A DNA stretch of 19,685 nt from CALLVY01 sp937899855. Its GTDB lineage: Bacteria > Bacteroidota > Bacteroidia > Chitinophagales > Saprospiraceae. The stretch lies in assembly GCA_039820405.1 (NCBI GenBank), contig JBCBQC010000112.1:1-19685 (forward strand). Reading direction: 5' to 3'. Made by a program: the position numbers and the translations under genes. Under the pieces are notes generated by a model. The model saw nothing but the letters and a program-made list of their open reading frames with translations. It made no database searches and was not told where the DNA came from. The first letter of the stretch is position 1. Each line of letters opens with the position of its first letter. Of this stretch, positions 1 to 8,488 are shown piece after piece.

Positions 1-1
1 C

Positions 2-3000
2 ATGGGTGTGGCGAGTTGCGGTGCGGCGAATGGTTCGGCCGAACTGGTGGTGGCAGGCGATCCATACGCCTTTGACTATACCTGGACGCCCAATGTAAGC
101 AACGGCTTTGTGGCCAATGACTTGGCCGCGGGTACTTACGAAGTAGTGGTGGCTGTACCCGGAGCGGCGGATTGTGATACTACCATCCAGGTGACGGTGG
201 GCAATCACGATGGTCCGGCGATTACGGTGGTGTCGGTGAGCCCGGCTCACTGTGATGGCCGCCTGGGTGGTGTGGAGCTGAGCCCCGCTAGCTTGAGCTA
301 TACCTGGAGCATCGGTGGGACGGGTGCGGTGCGCGACGACTTGCCCGCCGGTACCTACACGGTGACGGCCACGGATGGCCTCTGCGAAAACTATCTGCAA
401 ATCGATATTGCGCAAACGGGGGCACTGGACGTCAACGCCATCGTGAATCGCGAGCCGGACTGCCTGGGCAACAACGGCTCGGTGACCATTACGGTAGCCA
501 ACGGTAGCGGCGACTACGACTACAGTTGGGGCGCGGCGACAGTGGATACCCTGAGCGCCAATACCTATACCGTGATCGTCAGCGATCGCCAAACGGACTG
601 TGAAGGTCAGGTGACCTTTACCCTGGTCAATGACGTGGCCCAGGCTACGATCAGCATCGAAAACAATCCCCGCGTCAGTTGTGCTGGTGCCAGCGATGCG
701 CGGGTGGACTACAATATTGCGACCCTGCCGGATTTCAACGGCCCCGCCACCGTCTTGATTTTGGATGCCGCCGGAATGCCGCACGGAGCGGACCAATTAG
801 CGGCCGGGGAATACTGCCTCATCGTGTTTGATGCCGCCGGTTGTTACGCCGGAGAAGAATGTTTTACCATTACCCAACCCGAAGCCCTGAGCGCCAGCTT
901 TAACCTGGTGGATGCGGACTGCGACAATGGCGGTAGTATCGAACTCAGCATTGCGGGCGGCACGGCACCCCACGCCTTCCACTGGGCCGACTTGGGCAAC
1001 AACGGACCCCAGCAGCGGAGCGACCTGGCGGCGGGCATTTACCCGGTCCGCATCGTCGATGCCCAGGGCTGCGAACTGGTGCTGGACCAACTGCTGGTCA
1101 ACGACGCCTGTCAACCCTGCCCCCAGATCGCCATCGATACCATTCTGGTGCTCGATCCGCACTGTGGACAAAACGACGGTCGGATTCAGATCGAGATGGT
1201 GGGTAGCGAAACGGCCTTTGATTACTTCTGGTCGCCGAACGTCAGTACGACTTCCCTGGCTGAGAACCTGGCCGCCGGTAGCTACTACGTAACTATCGCC
1301 GATACGGCCAACATCAGTTGTCAGCTGGTGGATACCATCGTACTGAGCGATCGCAATGGCCCGACGATCAGCATCGACTCCCTGGCGCCGGCCAATTGTA
1401 CGTTGGCCGATGGTTGGTTGAGCTTGCTGCCCCGCAACCTGACTTATACCTGGGAAGATGGCTACCAAGGCGCCGAACGCGGCAATCTGCCCGGTGGGGT
1501 CTACCGCATCACGGGCGTCGACCAAAACGGTTGCAGCGGCAGCTTGGAGGTGGCACTGCCCACGAGCTGCCCGACCTTGGATACGATCTACCTGACGACG
1601 CCCTTCGAAACGCCCGTCGATACCTGTCTGGATTGGGGCGAGCTGCCGGCTCCCCTGGATACCAGCCTGTTCTGCGGCCTGCCACACTTTGGTAGCCTGC
1701 TGCTGAATCCCAACGACTCTTGCGTACAGTACATTCCCTTCGACGGCTACGTCGGCAACGATACGACCTGCGTAGTGCTCTGCGACGAACTCGGCATCTG
1801 CGATACGACGATCATCGTGGTTACGGTGCTGCCCGAAAATTGTGGCGACTTCATTTTCCTCAGCGATACCGCGCTGGTATTGAACGACTGTAACGAAAAC
1901 GTCGATCTGTGTGTCGACCTGCCGCTGCTACAAATTCGGGAGTACAATATCCTGTTCAATGGAAATATTTACACTGGTGATGTGGAACCCTGTCGGGTCG
2001 AAAACATCAAGAAATATCCCTGCTTCAACATTCCCGATCAGGGTACGAGTGGTCCGTACGAGGTGGAGTACTGGTTGGTGAACGAGGATACCGTTCGCTT
2101 CCAATTCCTCACCCTCAACGACCTGGCCGACTCGATGAACCGCTACGGTCCGGCGAGCAACTGGCAGTTTGATTACCAGAGTTACTCCATCCTGGGGGGC
2201 GATGAAGAAAACAGCTACGGGGCGATGCGCGTCCGTCACGACCTGACCGGGGCGACGGCCCGGCTGGATTGGTCGCCGATTCCCTTGCCGGGAGGTACGC
2301 AGTTTGAACTTGGGGTAGGGGATCACGAATTGGTCTTTACCCACCAGGAGCTGGGCTGTACCGATACCGTTCACGCCATCGTGGCCTGTATCTCTCCCGA
2401 GATTCGGGTCGATACCATCGACCTGGGCGAACAGGATTCGATCTGCGTCGATCTGTCGGAGTTGGTTGGGACGCCCAATGCGCTGGTCAACCTCTGTGAA
2501 GACGCCTCCGGGGAGTACGTTGTCTTCGAAACCGAACCCGATGAGTTCTGTATCTACGCCGAAGGGATGGAAGTGGGGATGGACAGTGCCTGTATGATCG
2601 TCTGCGACGAATACGGCTTGTGCGATACGACTTACCTGTTCGTCCACGTCGTCGATCCCGATAATCCCTATCCCGCCGGTCCGGTGGCCGTACAAGATGT
2701 GGATACGACCTTCCAGAACACGCCGATTACCGTGGCGATCCTGAACAACGATACCATCAACGGCAATCTCGATACGCTTTACGTCCTGGATGCACCGCGC
2801 CACGGTACGGTGCTGCTCGATGACAATCGGGTCCAGTACCAGCCCGAGGAAGAGTATTGCGATCCCGAAACGCCGGATCAATTCAGCTACGTGATTTGTA
2901 ACGAATACGGTTGCGACAGCACGACGGTTCAGATCATCGTACTGTGTAAGGACTTGGCCATCTACTCGGGCTTCTCGCCCAATGGGGATGGTAAAAACGA

Positions 3001-3211
3001 TGCCTTTATCATCCAGGGCATCGAAAAGTATCCCAACAGCCGTCTGATGATCTTCAACCGCTGGGGGAATGAGGTCTACCAAAAAGAGGGCTACCTCAAC
3101 GATTGGGAGGGAACCTGGAACGGCAAACCCCTGCCGGATGGGACCTATTTCTACGTCCTGGACGATGGGGAAGGACATTCGCATTCGGGATACGTTCAGA
3201 TACATCGCTAG
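2..3211 (+). CDS. SprB-repeat surface adhesin with CHU_C (type B T9SS) C-terminal domain, 5' partial
   Basis: This is the C-terminal 1069 residues of a very large secreted protein. The reading frame is open to the left edge and the first codon lies inside a repeat, so the ATG at 2 is not a true start and no signal peptide is visible. Residues 1 to about 520 are some seven SprB-like repeats, each with a conserved Cys followed by an NG/DG turn, a YxW strand and a LAAGTY(T/E)V motif. Residues about 525-980 hold three Cys-rich Ig/cadherin-like modules with CDExGxCDTT motifs, the last containing an ILNNDT motif and a GTVLLDD strand. Residues 983-1069 are the gliding-motility-associated domain (FSPNGDGKND, then IFNRWGNEVY, W(D/E)GTWNG and DGTYFY). 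In Bacteroidota this domain targets proteins to the type IX secretion system for surface attachment or release. A role in adhesion or gliding is inferred from SprB. The stop codon overlaps the start of a foldback repeat. Confidence 0.9.
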   Translation: MGVASCGAANGSAELVVAGDPYAFDYTWTPNVSNGFVANDLAAGTYEVVVAVPGAADCDTTIQVTVGNHDGPAITVVSVSPAHCDGRLGGVELSPASLSYTWSIGGTGAVRDDLPAGTYTVTATDGLCENYLQIDIAQTGALDVNAIVNREPDCLGNNGSVTITVANGSGDYDYSWGAATVDTLSANTYTVIVSDRQTDCEGQVTFTLVNDVAQATISIENNPRVSCAGASDARVDYNIATLPDFNGPATVLILDAAGMPHGADQLAAGEYCLIVFDAAGCYAGEECFTITQPEALSASFNLVDADCDNGGSIELSIAGGTAPHAFHWADLGNNGPQQRSDLAAGIYPVRIVDAQGCELVLDQLLVNDACQPCPQIAIDTILVLDPHCGQNDGRIQIEMVGSETAFDYFWSPNVSTTSLAENLAAGSYYVTIADTANISCQLVDTIVLSDRNGPTISIDSLAPANCTLADGWLSLLPRNLTYTWEDGYQGAERGNLPGGVYRITGVDQNGCSGSLEVALPTSCPTLDTIYLTTPFETPVDTCLDWGELPAPLDTSLFCGLPHFGSLLLNPNDSCVQYIPFDGYVGNDTTCVVLCDELGICDTTIIVVTVLPENCGDFIFLSDTALVLNDCNENVDLCVDLPLLQIREYNILFNGNIYTGDVEPCRVENIKKYPCFNIPDQGTSGPYEVEYWLVNEDTVRFQFLTLNDLADSMNRYGPASNWQFDYQSYSILGGDEENSYGAMRVRHDLTGATARLDWSPIPLPGGTQFELGVGDHELVFTHQELGCTDTVHAIVACISPEIRVDTIDLGEQDSICVDLSELVGTPNALVNLCEDASGEYVVFETEPDEFCIYAEGMEVGMDSACMIVCDEYGLCDTTYLFVHVVDPDNPYPAGPVAVQDVDTTFQNTPITVAILNNDTINGNLDTLYVLDAPRHGTVLLDDNRVQYQPEEEYCDPETPDQFSYVICNEYGCDSTTVQIIVLCKDLAIYSGFSPNGDGKNDAFIIQGIEKYPNSRLMIFNRWGNEVYQKEGYLNDWEGTWNGKPLPDGTYFYVLDDGEGHSHSGYVQIHR

Positions 3212-3371
3212 AAGCCATCTCAAAATGTTTTTGTCGGCGAGGGAGTGGTCATTTGCGTTCCGACGAGGCGCCAAAACGGAGCATAGCCTTAGCTACGTGA
3301 CGCTTTTGGCAACGAAGTAGGGGCGAAAAAGACCCGGCCGTAGCCCGAAGGATATTTTTGAGATGACTTCT
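3210..3371. repeat. 162-bp foldback (MITE/REP-like) element with 16-bp terminal inverted repeats
   Basis: The ends AGAAGCCATCTCAAAA (3210-3225) and TTTTGAGATGACTTCT (3356-3371) are inverted copies matching at 15 of 16 positions. The interior is also imperfectly self-complementary about a centre near 3290. GCCAAAA (3270-3276) pairs with TTTTGGC (3304-3310), and TAGC (3284-3287) pairs with GCTA (3292-3295) around a CTTA tip. The arms between these points match with scattered mismatches and G:U pairs. The whole unit could therefore fold into one long hairpin as RNA or single-stranded DNA. It contains no plausible gene. This structure is typical of non-autonomous miniature elements or structured intergenic repeats. 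Only one copy is in the window, so dispersal is not shown. No clear target-site duplication flanks it. Confidence 0.7.
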
Positions 3372-3372
3372 G

Positions 3373-3402
3373 AAAAAAGGCCGCTTGCAAGCGGCCTTTT
3401 TT
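3373..3402 (+). terminator. Intrinsic terminator after the first adhesin gene
   Basis: A perfect 30-bp palindrome: six A, GGCCGCTTGCAAGCGGCC (3379-3396), then six T. It forms a GC-rich stem with a T run on both strands, so it could act in either direction. It lies one base beyond the right end of the foldback element, which suggests the element sits between the gene and its original terminator. The following 174 bases to the next gene hold no ORF and no promoter I can support. Confidence 0.85.
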
Positions 3403-3576
3403 CGTAAAATATTGTAATTTCATCCATGGAATAAATTTCCATCTCATTTCAAGCATCCCAACCGTATTGCAATAGCCTTATTGCCTAGAGGCTTTACAAG
3501 AAAAACATTTTATCTCCGTCCCGAAACGGTTGTTGGAGTTCTTTTCCCAATTTGACAGATTTTAAACAACGAAACT

Positions 3577-6500
3577 ATGAACAGTTTTTGCCGACTGCTG
3601 ATAGGTTTGCTTTGCTGCTGCCTCTCACTTCCCCTCAGCGCCCAAAACGAATGCGCCATTGAACAATCCCTAGTCGTTACCGCTACCTCGCTGGGCTCGC
3701 CCGCCGCGGGACCCTACCAGCCGGGCGAGGTCGTCAGCTTCTGCTACACCCTGAGTCGCTTCGAAGAGGTCAATTGCAATTGGCTCCACGGCATCGTTCC
3801 CGAATTTGGCGACGGTTGGGATCCCCTTTCCTTCAACAGCAGCGGCGAGCCCCAGGACCTGTTTACCCCCCTGATTCACCACGTCAATGGCCGCTGGACT
3901 TGGTTTTCCAACGGCTGGGCCCGCTACAATCTCGACAATCCCCTCCGGGGCTACTCCGCAGGAGAAGCCGTGGGGGCGGGTTGGTTTTTCCTCAATTTCG
4001 ATGCGCCGAGCAACAATCCCCTCAATCCCAACGCCACCTACGGCGATAGCCAGGACTGTAGCCAAACCGGCGATACCTGGGAAGTATGCTTTAGTCTGAC
4101 GGCCCGGGGGGTATACGATTGTTCGAACGGCTCGGATGCTACGGTGAGCATCCACCTCTTTTCGGATGGGGAGACGGGGGCCCAGAGCAATCCCGCCTGC
4201 TTGGGCGACGTGGGCCTAACGCAAGCAGCGGAGGTCCTCTGCTGTGGGGCACCCGAGTTGTACCCTCTTTCCGACGTCTATCACTGCAACGGAGAGACCA
4301 CCCAAATTCCCCTGTTTAGCACCGACCCCAACGCCACCTACCGCTGGGAAGTACAAGCCACCAACGTGGACGGCGCCGCGGCGGGTACCGGCACCCGAAT
4401 CGAACAAACCCTGCGTAAGATCAATCCCCAGCAGCCCGCGAAGGTGATTTACACCGTGACGCCTTCCTCCAACGGCTGCGAGGGATTGCCCGAATCTTTT
4501 GAGGTCGACCTCTCTGACCTGCTCGCCAATGCGGGCAACGATTACTACGTTTGTGCCGGACGCTACGTCCTGCTCAACGGCTCGGTCGAGAGCGGTTTGC
4601 CGCCCTACACCTACCAGTGGGACTTTGGCCCCTCCTACGCCCGACCCGTCGTCGGGCCCGAGGTGACCACCACCTACGTCCTCACCGTCACCGATGCCCT
4701 GGGCTGTACAGCCCGCGACGAGGTGACCGTATACGTCAACCAAACCGGCCCCATCAGCGGCAGTACGACGATCTGCGAAAACGATCCCGCGGGCAATACC
4801 TACGTCGTACCCGCCTTCCCCGGTGCCTTTAGCTACACCTGGACGGTTCCCGATGGCGTTTCCATCATCAGTGGTCAGGGCTCGCGTATCCTCCGCGTGG
4901 ATTGGACGGGTTCTGCGGGTGGCCAGATTTGCGTGAGGCCCAACGGCGCCTGCGCCAACATCTTGCCGACCTGTATCGACGTGACCGTCCTCGGCTCGCC
5001 CGACGTGGGTGCCCTGAGTGGGGCCACCATTGCCTGCAACGATCTGGTCTTTGACTACGAGGTACCCGGCGGTAGCCCCTTCTGGGATTATCAGTGGACG
5101 GTTACGAACGGGACCCTCCTCAACGGACAGGGCTCGCCCGCGGCTGCGATCCAGTGGGACGAAAACGAGACGCGGGGGGAGATCATCGTGGTGGTGGATG
5201 ATGCTTGTGGAATGACGACTCAGACCTTGGACGTAGAATTGATTCCGGCGCCCGAGGATACTCAAATCCTGGGCAACGACCAAATCTGTCGGGGGGACGA
5301 AGCGATATACTTTACCGAAAATATTGGAAGTGGTGCGGACAGCTACACCTGGTTTGTTCCCAACGGCGCCCAGATCATCGCGGGGCAGGGAACGCAGTTT
5401 ATTCGCGTCGACTGGGGCAGTGCCGAGGGGGGAGCGGTTTGTGTCGACATCAGCAATGCCTGTACGACGCTCGAACGTTGTCTGGACGTCAAGCTCTACG
5501 ATCCGGTGACCCTGGAGATTGCCGGTCCGGCGGAGGCCTGTCAGGGCGGCAGCTCCAGTTACAGTTTGGAAAGCTCGGTTCCGCTCGACGCGGTCATCAT
5601 CTGGTCGGTACCCACGGGGGCGACCCTGCTCAGTCCGCCGAATTTTGGTCGGGCCAATGTCCGTTGGGACGAGGCGATTACCGGGGAGGTGTGTTTGGAG
5701 GTGGCCACTTGTGAAGACACCAGCAGCGTCTGTCTGCCCATCGTAGTCAATGCCGCGCTGCGGTCGGATACCACCGTGGTCCTTTGCACGGGCGGTGTCT
5801 TTGTCTACGACGGCGTCAGCTACGACCAGACCGGAACCTACGAAATCGTGGCACCGCTTCCCAATGGTTGCAACAACATCCTAACCCTCGACCTGACCAT
5901 TCTCAGCAACCCGAGTGTCAGTGCCGATGCGGGCCCCGACACCCAAGTTGGCTGTACGGTCGATGCGACGCTCGGCGGCAGTGGGACTTCTACGGGCCCC
6001 GACGTCAGCTACCGCTGGGCCGACGCCAATGGCGATCCCCTCGCTACCACGGCTAGCCTGACGGTAAGCGCGGCGGGCACCTACGTCCTGACCGTTTTTG
6101 ATGCCCAGACCCAGTGTGAGGCTTCGGATACGGTGGTGGTGACGCTGGCCGCACCACCGGTGGTGGGCTCCTTGTTTGCGTCCGAGCTGAACTGCTTTAA
6201 CGGCGGTCAGGTCCAGATTGACGCCAGTGCGGCGCCGAGCGGGGCGGGCATCAGCTACGCCTGGACGGGGCCGAATGGCTTTAGCTCGGATCAGCAAAAC
6301 CCGGTGGTAAACGAAGCGGGGCAGTACTGTCTGATGGTGGCCGATGCCCAAACGGGTTGTGTTTCAGCGGCGGCCTGCGTGGACGTGGTCGAATTCTACG
6401 CCATCAGTGCCAGCGCGACGCCCGCCATTTGCGACGAGCAAAACGGTACGGCCAGTGTGGTGGTGGAAGGAATTGCCGCTCCCGAATACGCCTGGAGCAA

Positions 6501-7602
6501 CGGAGCGACGGAAGCCACGATTACGCACCTCGATGCGGGGACCTATACCGTGACGGTGAGTAGCCCCAACGGGACTTGTACCGAGACGGCGACCGTGGAG
6601 GTGACGGCGGACCTGTCCTGCCGGGTGACGATCGGCGGTTACGTCTTGGATGACAGTGCGGATCAGGAATGCGACAACGACGCGTCGGTAAATCCGGTGG
6701 CGGGGGTAAACGTCAGGTTGTTGCCCCTGGACATCAGCACCCTGACCGATGCGAATGGCTATTACGAGTTTGAGGTCAATACGGGGGCCTACACCCTGGA
6801 GATCAACGCTCCCGCGCCTTACTACGTCGAGTGCCCGGCCAGTGGTGTCTTGCAGGTCGAAGCCCTCGATACGAGCGACGTACTGGTGAACAATAACTTC
6901 TACCTCAACATCCTCACCAATTTCGACCTACGGGTCAATGCCATTACCGGTACGCCGGTACCGGGCGGCAATCAGTTTTACGAACTGTCCTACTGCAACG
7001 ACTTTTTCCAAGAGGTCAGCGGGGAGGTCATTTTCCGCCACGATCCGGCCCTGATCTTTGACCCCGTTGCGGCCGGCGCCAGCAGCTACGATGCGGCCAC
7101 CGCCACGGCCACCTGGACCTTTTCCGACCTTAGCTTTTTCGAATGCGAATACCTGCAATTTACGATGGCCGTCCCCGCCAGCTTGGCTCCGGGTACCGAA
7201 GTGATTTCCGAATTGCTGGCCCTGCCCACCACCGGCGACATCCAACCCGATAACAATTACTACGCCTGGGTCACCGTAGTCCCGGAATACGGGGCGCCCA
7301 ATATCAACCCCTCCACCGAGGTGGAGTTGGCTCCCGTGACGGGCGGCATCGAACTGTATCCGAACCAACCCAATCCCTTTGTGGACCAAACTGACTTGTC
7401 TTTCTACCTGCCCGAAGCTACCGACGTCCGGCTGGGCGTCTACGACCTCAACGGGCGCTTGCTCTGGCAGCGGGCGGGACACTTGGACGAGGGCCGTCAC
7501 CAGTGGACGCTGGGGGCGGAGGAGTTGCCGGCGGCGGGTTTGTACCTCTACCGCTTGGAGGCCGGTGGCCAGGTACGAACGGCGAAGCTGATGCGTTTGT
7601 AA
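3577..7602 (+). CDS. Secreted multi-Ig/PKD-domain protein with type A T9SS sorting domain
   Basis: A complete 1341-aa protein. The ATG at 3577 is followed by a Sec signal peptide (residues 1-22, hydrophobic LLIGLLCCCLSLPL core, cleavage near SAQ-N). Residues about 23-220 form an unidentified Trp/Phe/Gly-rich module with six or more Cys. Next come PKD/Ig-like modules (about 225-720) with repeated YTWxVPxG, GQGxxxIxVDW and AC(x)nCxDV patterns. A Cys-repeat segment containing NGCNN lies near residue 760, and SprB/Ig-like repeats occupy about 780-1015. An SdrD-B-like or carboxypeptidase-regulatory-like module follows (about 1017-1090, GGYVLDD and DANGYYEFEV), then a DUF11-like segment. Residues 1259-1341 are the type A sorting domain (ELYPNQPNPF, YDLNGRLL, AAGLYLYRL, KLMRL ending). 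Such proteins cross the outer membrane by the type IX system and are often anchored to A-LPS after the domain is clipped. No catalytic motif is seen, so an adhesive or structural role is inferred. Confidence 0.92.
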   Translation: MNSFCRLLIGLLCCCLSLPLSAQNECAIEQSLVVTATSLGSPAAGPYQPGEVVSFCYTLSRFEEVNCNWLHGIVPEFGDGWDPLSFNSSGEPQDLFTPLIHHVNGRWTWFSNGWARYNLDNPLRGYSAGEAVGAGWFFLNFDAPSNNPLNPNATYGDSQDCSQTGDTWEVCFSLTARGVYDCSNGSDATVSIHLFSDGETGAQSNPACLGDVGLTQAAEVLCCGAPELYPLSDVYHCNGETTQIPLFSTDPNATYRWEVQATNVDGAAAGTGTRIEQTLRKINPQQPAKVIYTVTPSSNGCEGLPESFEVDLSDLLANAGNDYYVCAGRYVLLNGSVESGLPPYTYQWDFGPSYARPVVGPEVTTTYVLTVTDALGCTARDEVTVYVNQTGPISGSTTICENDPAGNTYVVPAFPGAFSYTWTVPDGVSIISGQGSRILRVDWTGSAGGQICVRPNGACANILPTCIDVTVLGSPDVGALSGATIACNDLVFDYEVPGGSPFWDYQWTVTNGTLLNGQGSPAAAIQWDENETRGEIIVVVDDACGMTTQTLDVELIPAPEDTQILGNDQICRGDEAIYFTENIGSGADSYTWFVPNGAQIIAGQGTQFIRVDWGSAEGGAVCVDISNACTTLERCLDVKLYDPVTLEIAGPAEACQGGSSSYSLESSVPLDAVIIWSVPTGATLLSPPNFGRANVRWDEAITGEVCLEVATCEDTSSVCLPIVVNAALRSDTTVVLCTGGVFVYDGVSYDQTGTYEIVAPLPNGCNNILTLDLTILSNPSVSADAGPDTQVGCTVDATLGGSGTSTGPDVSYRWADANGDPLATTASLTVSAAGTYVLTVFDAQTQCEASDTVVVTLAAPPVVGSLFASELNCFNGGQVQIDASAAPSGAGISYAWTGPNGFSSDQQNPVVNEAGQYCLMVADAQTGCVSAAACVDVVEFYAISASATPAICDEQNGTASVVVEGIAAPEYAWSNGATEATITHLDAGTYTVTVSSPNGTCTETATVEVTADLSCRVTIGGYVLDDSADQECDNDASVNPVAGVNVRLLPLDISTLTDANGYYEFEVNTGAYTLEINAPAPYYVECPASGVLQVEALDTSDVLVNNNFYLNILTNFDLRVNAITGTPVPGGNQFYELSYCNDFFQEVSGEVIFRHDPALIFDPVAAGASSYDAATATATWTFSDLSFFECEYLQFTMAVPASLAPGTEVISELLALPTTGDIQPDNNYYAWVTVVPEYGAPNINPSTEVELAPVTGGIELYPNQPNPFVDQTDLSFYLPEATDVRLGVYDLNGRLLWQRAGHLDEGRHQWTLGAEELPAAGLYLYRLEAGGQVRTAKLMRL

Positions 7603-7630
7603 ATGATGCGCTAACAAGTATGCCAAGCCA

Positions 7631-7667
7631 TTTCCCCAGCCGCTGATGACGGCTGGGGAAATTTTTT
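7631..7667 (+). terminator. Strong intrinsic terminator
   Basis: TTTCCCCAGCCG (7631-7642) and CGGCTGGGGAAA (7650-7661) form a perfect 12-bp stem around a 7-base loop, followed by six more T. It begins 28 bases after the stop codon of the preceding 1341-aa cargo gene, so that gene ends its transcript before the small barrel gene at 7746. Confidence 0.92.
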
Positions 7668-7745
7668 AGGTATCGGTATCGAATTGTTGCAAGGTGTTCG
7701 TATATTTAGTGCTGGAATTTTCCCAGTCAAAAAAATGAAGGTGCT

Positions 7746-8456
7746 ATGAAAAAATCCATCCTGCTTTGCTGTTCCTTTTTGGTCTTCCTCGTCACGCTTG
7801 ACGCCCAGTACGTCAGTACGTCACCCTCTGAGGAGGTGTGGGGGGAACACCGAGCAAGGCAAGTCCCCTTTCTCCAACTACAGGGCGGTCTGGTCTTCGA
7901 TCAGTACGAAGATGCTGAAGACTTTTGGGGCTTCAACTATGTTAGTCTGGGCTTGGGCAAGTGGCAAGGTGATCGGCTGCGTGGTTTGGAGTTGGATTTC
8001 CTGCGCTTTGACCTAACGAGGCCGTCTACTCGTACTAATGATTTTCTGTCCTCCTCGGAGTGGTCGCGTAAGAAATGGGCCCTTGACCTGACGGCCTACC
8101 AGCTTTATCCGATATTTGCCAATCGCCAATGGTGGATTGGTGGGGGCCCCCAAGTGTCGCTTGGCTACGCCAGAACTGAATTGGAGCCGATAAGCATGGA
8201 TTTCAATCCCCTTTCCCCCAGGGAAATTGAGGACTACCGACTCGGGATTGGTGGCCGGGGAAACCTCTTCTACCGGCTTTCTCAAAGGGTACGGGTACAA
8301 GTGGGCGTGAAAGTAATCTTGCTCGATTTGGGCTATCAATTGGAGGTGGTACCCAGTCCTATCTTAAATCAGTCGATCAGTACCGAAAGTTCTGTACGAG
8401 CTGACTTTTTGCGTTCTTCGTTTTATTTTCCGGTGGGCCTTACCTTCTTTCTGTAG
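7746..8456 (+). CDS. Secreted hypothetical protein, probable outer-membrane beta-barrel
   Basis: A 236-aa protein with a clear Sec signal peptide (MKKSILLCCSFLVFLVTLDAQ, cleavage near DAQ-Y). The mature part is rich in alternating aromatic/polar stretches such as GGLVFDQY, FNYVSLGLG, WWIGGGPQVSLGYA and GRGNLFYRL, and ends with SSFYFPVGLTFFL. Amphipathic strands and an aromatic/hydrophobic C-terminus are usual for small Bacteroidota outer-membrane barrels, but I recognise no specific family. It lacks a T9SS sorting domain. A TATATTTA sequence at 7701-7708 resembles the Bacteroidota -7 box but has no matching -33 element. Its stop is only 32 bases from the end of the convergent gene on the other strand, and no strong terminator separates them. 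Confidence 0.75.
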   Translation: MKKSILLCCSFLVFLVTLDAQYVSTSPSEEVWGEHRARQVPFLQLQGGLVFDQYEDAEDFWGFNYVSLGLGKWQGDRLRGLELDFLRFDLTRPSTRTNDFLSSSEWSRKKWALDLTAYQLYPIFANRQWWIGGGPQVSLGYARTELEPISMDFNPLSPREIEDYRLGIGGRGNLFYRLSQRVRVQVGVKVILLDLGYQLEVVPSPILNQSISTESSVRADFLRSSFYFPVGLTFFL

Positions 8457-8488
8457 GCGCGGGGTTCAAGCGACGCCCCCGTTGCTTC

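Noticed and set aside
3069..3320. Short plus-strand frames running from the end of the first adhesin gene into the foldback element
   Set aside because: They overlap the CHU_C domain in another frame and have no recognisable features. Their 3' parts are simply the inverted-repeat DNA.
8457..8488. Possible terminator in the 32-bp gap between the convergent barrel and TPR-like genes
   Set aside because: Only short GGCG/CGCC and GGGG/CCCC pairings can be drawn and there is no T run on either strand.
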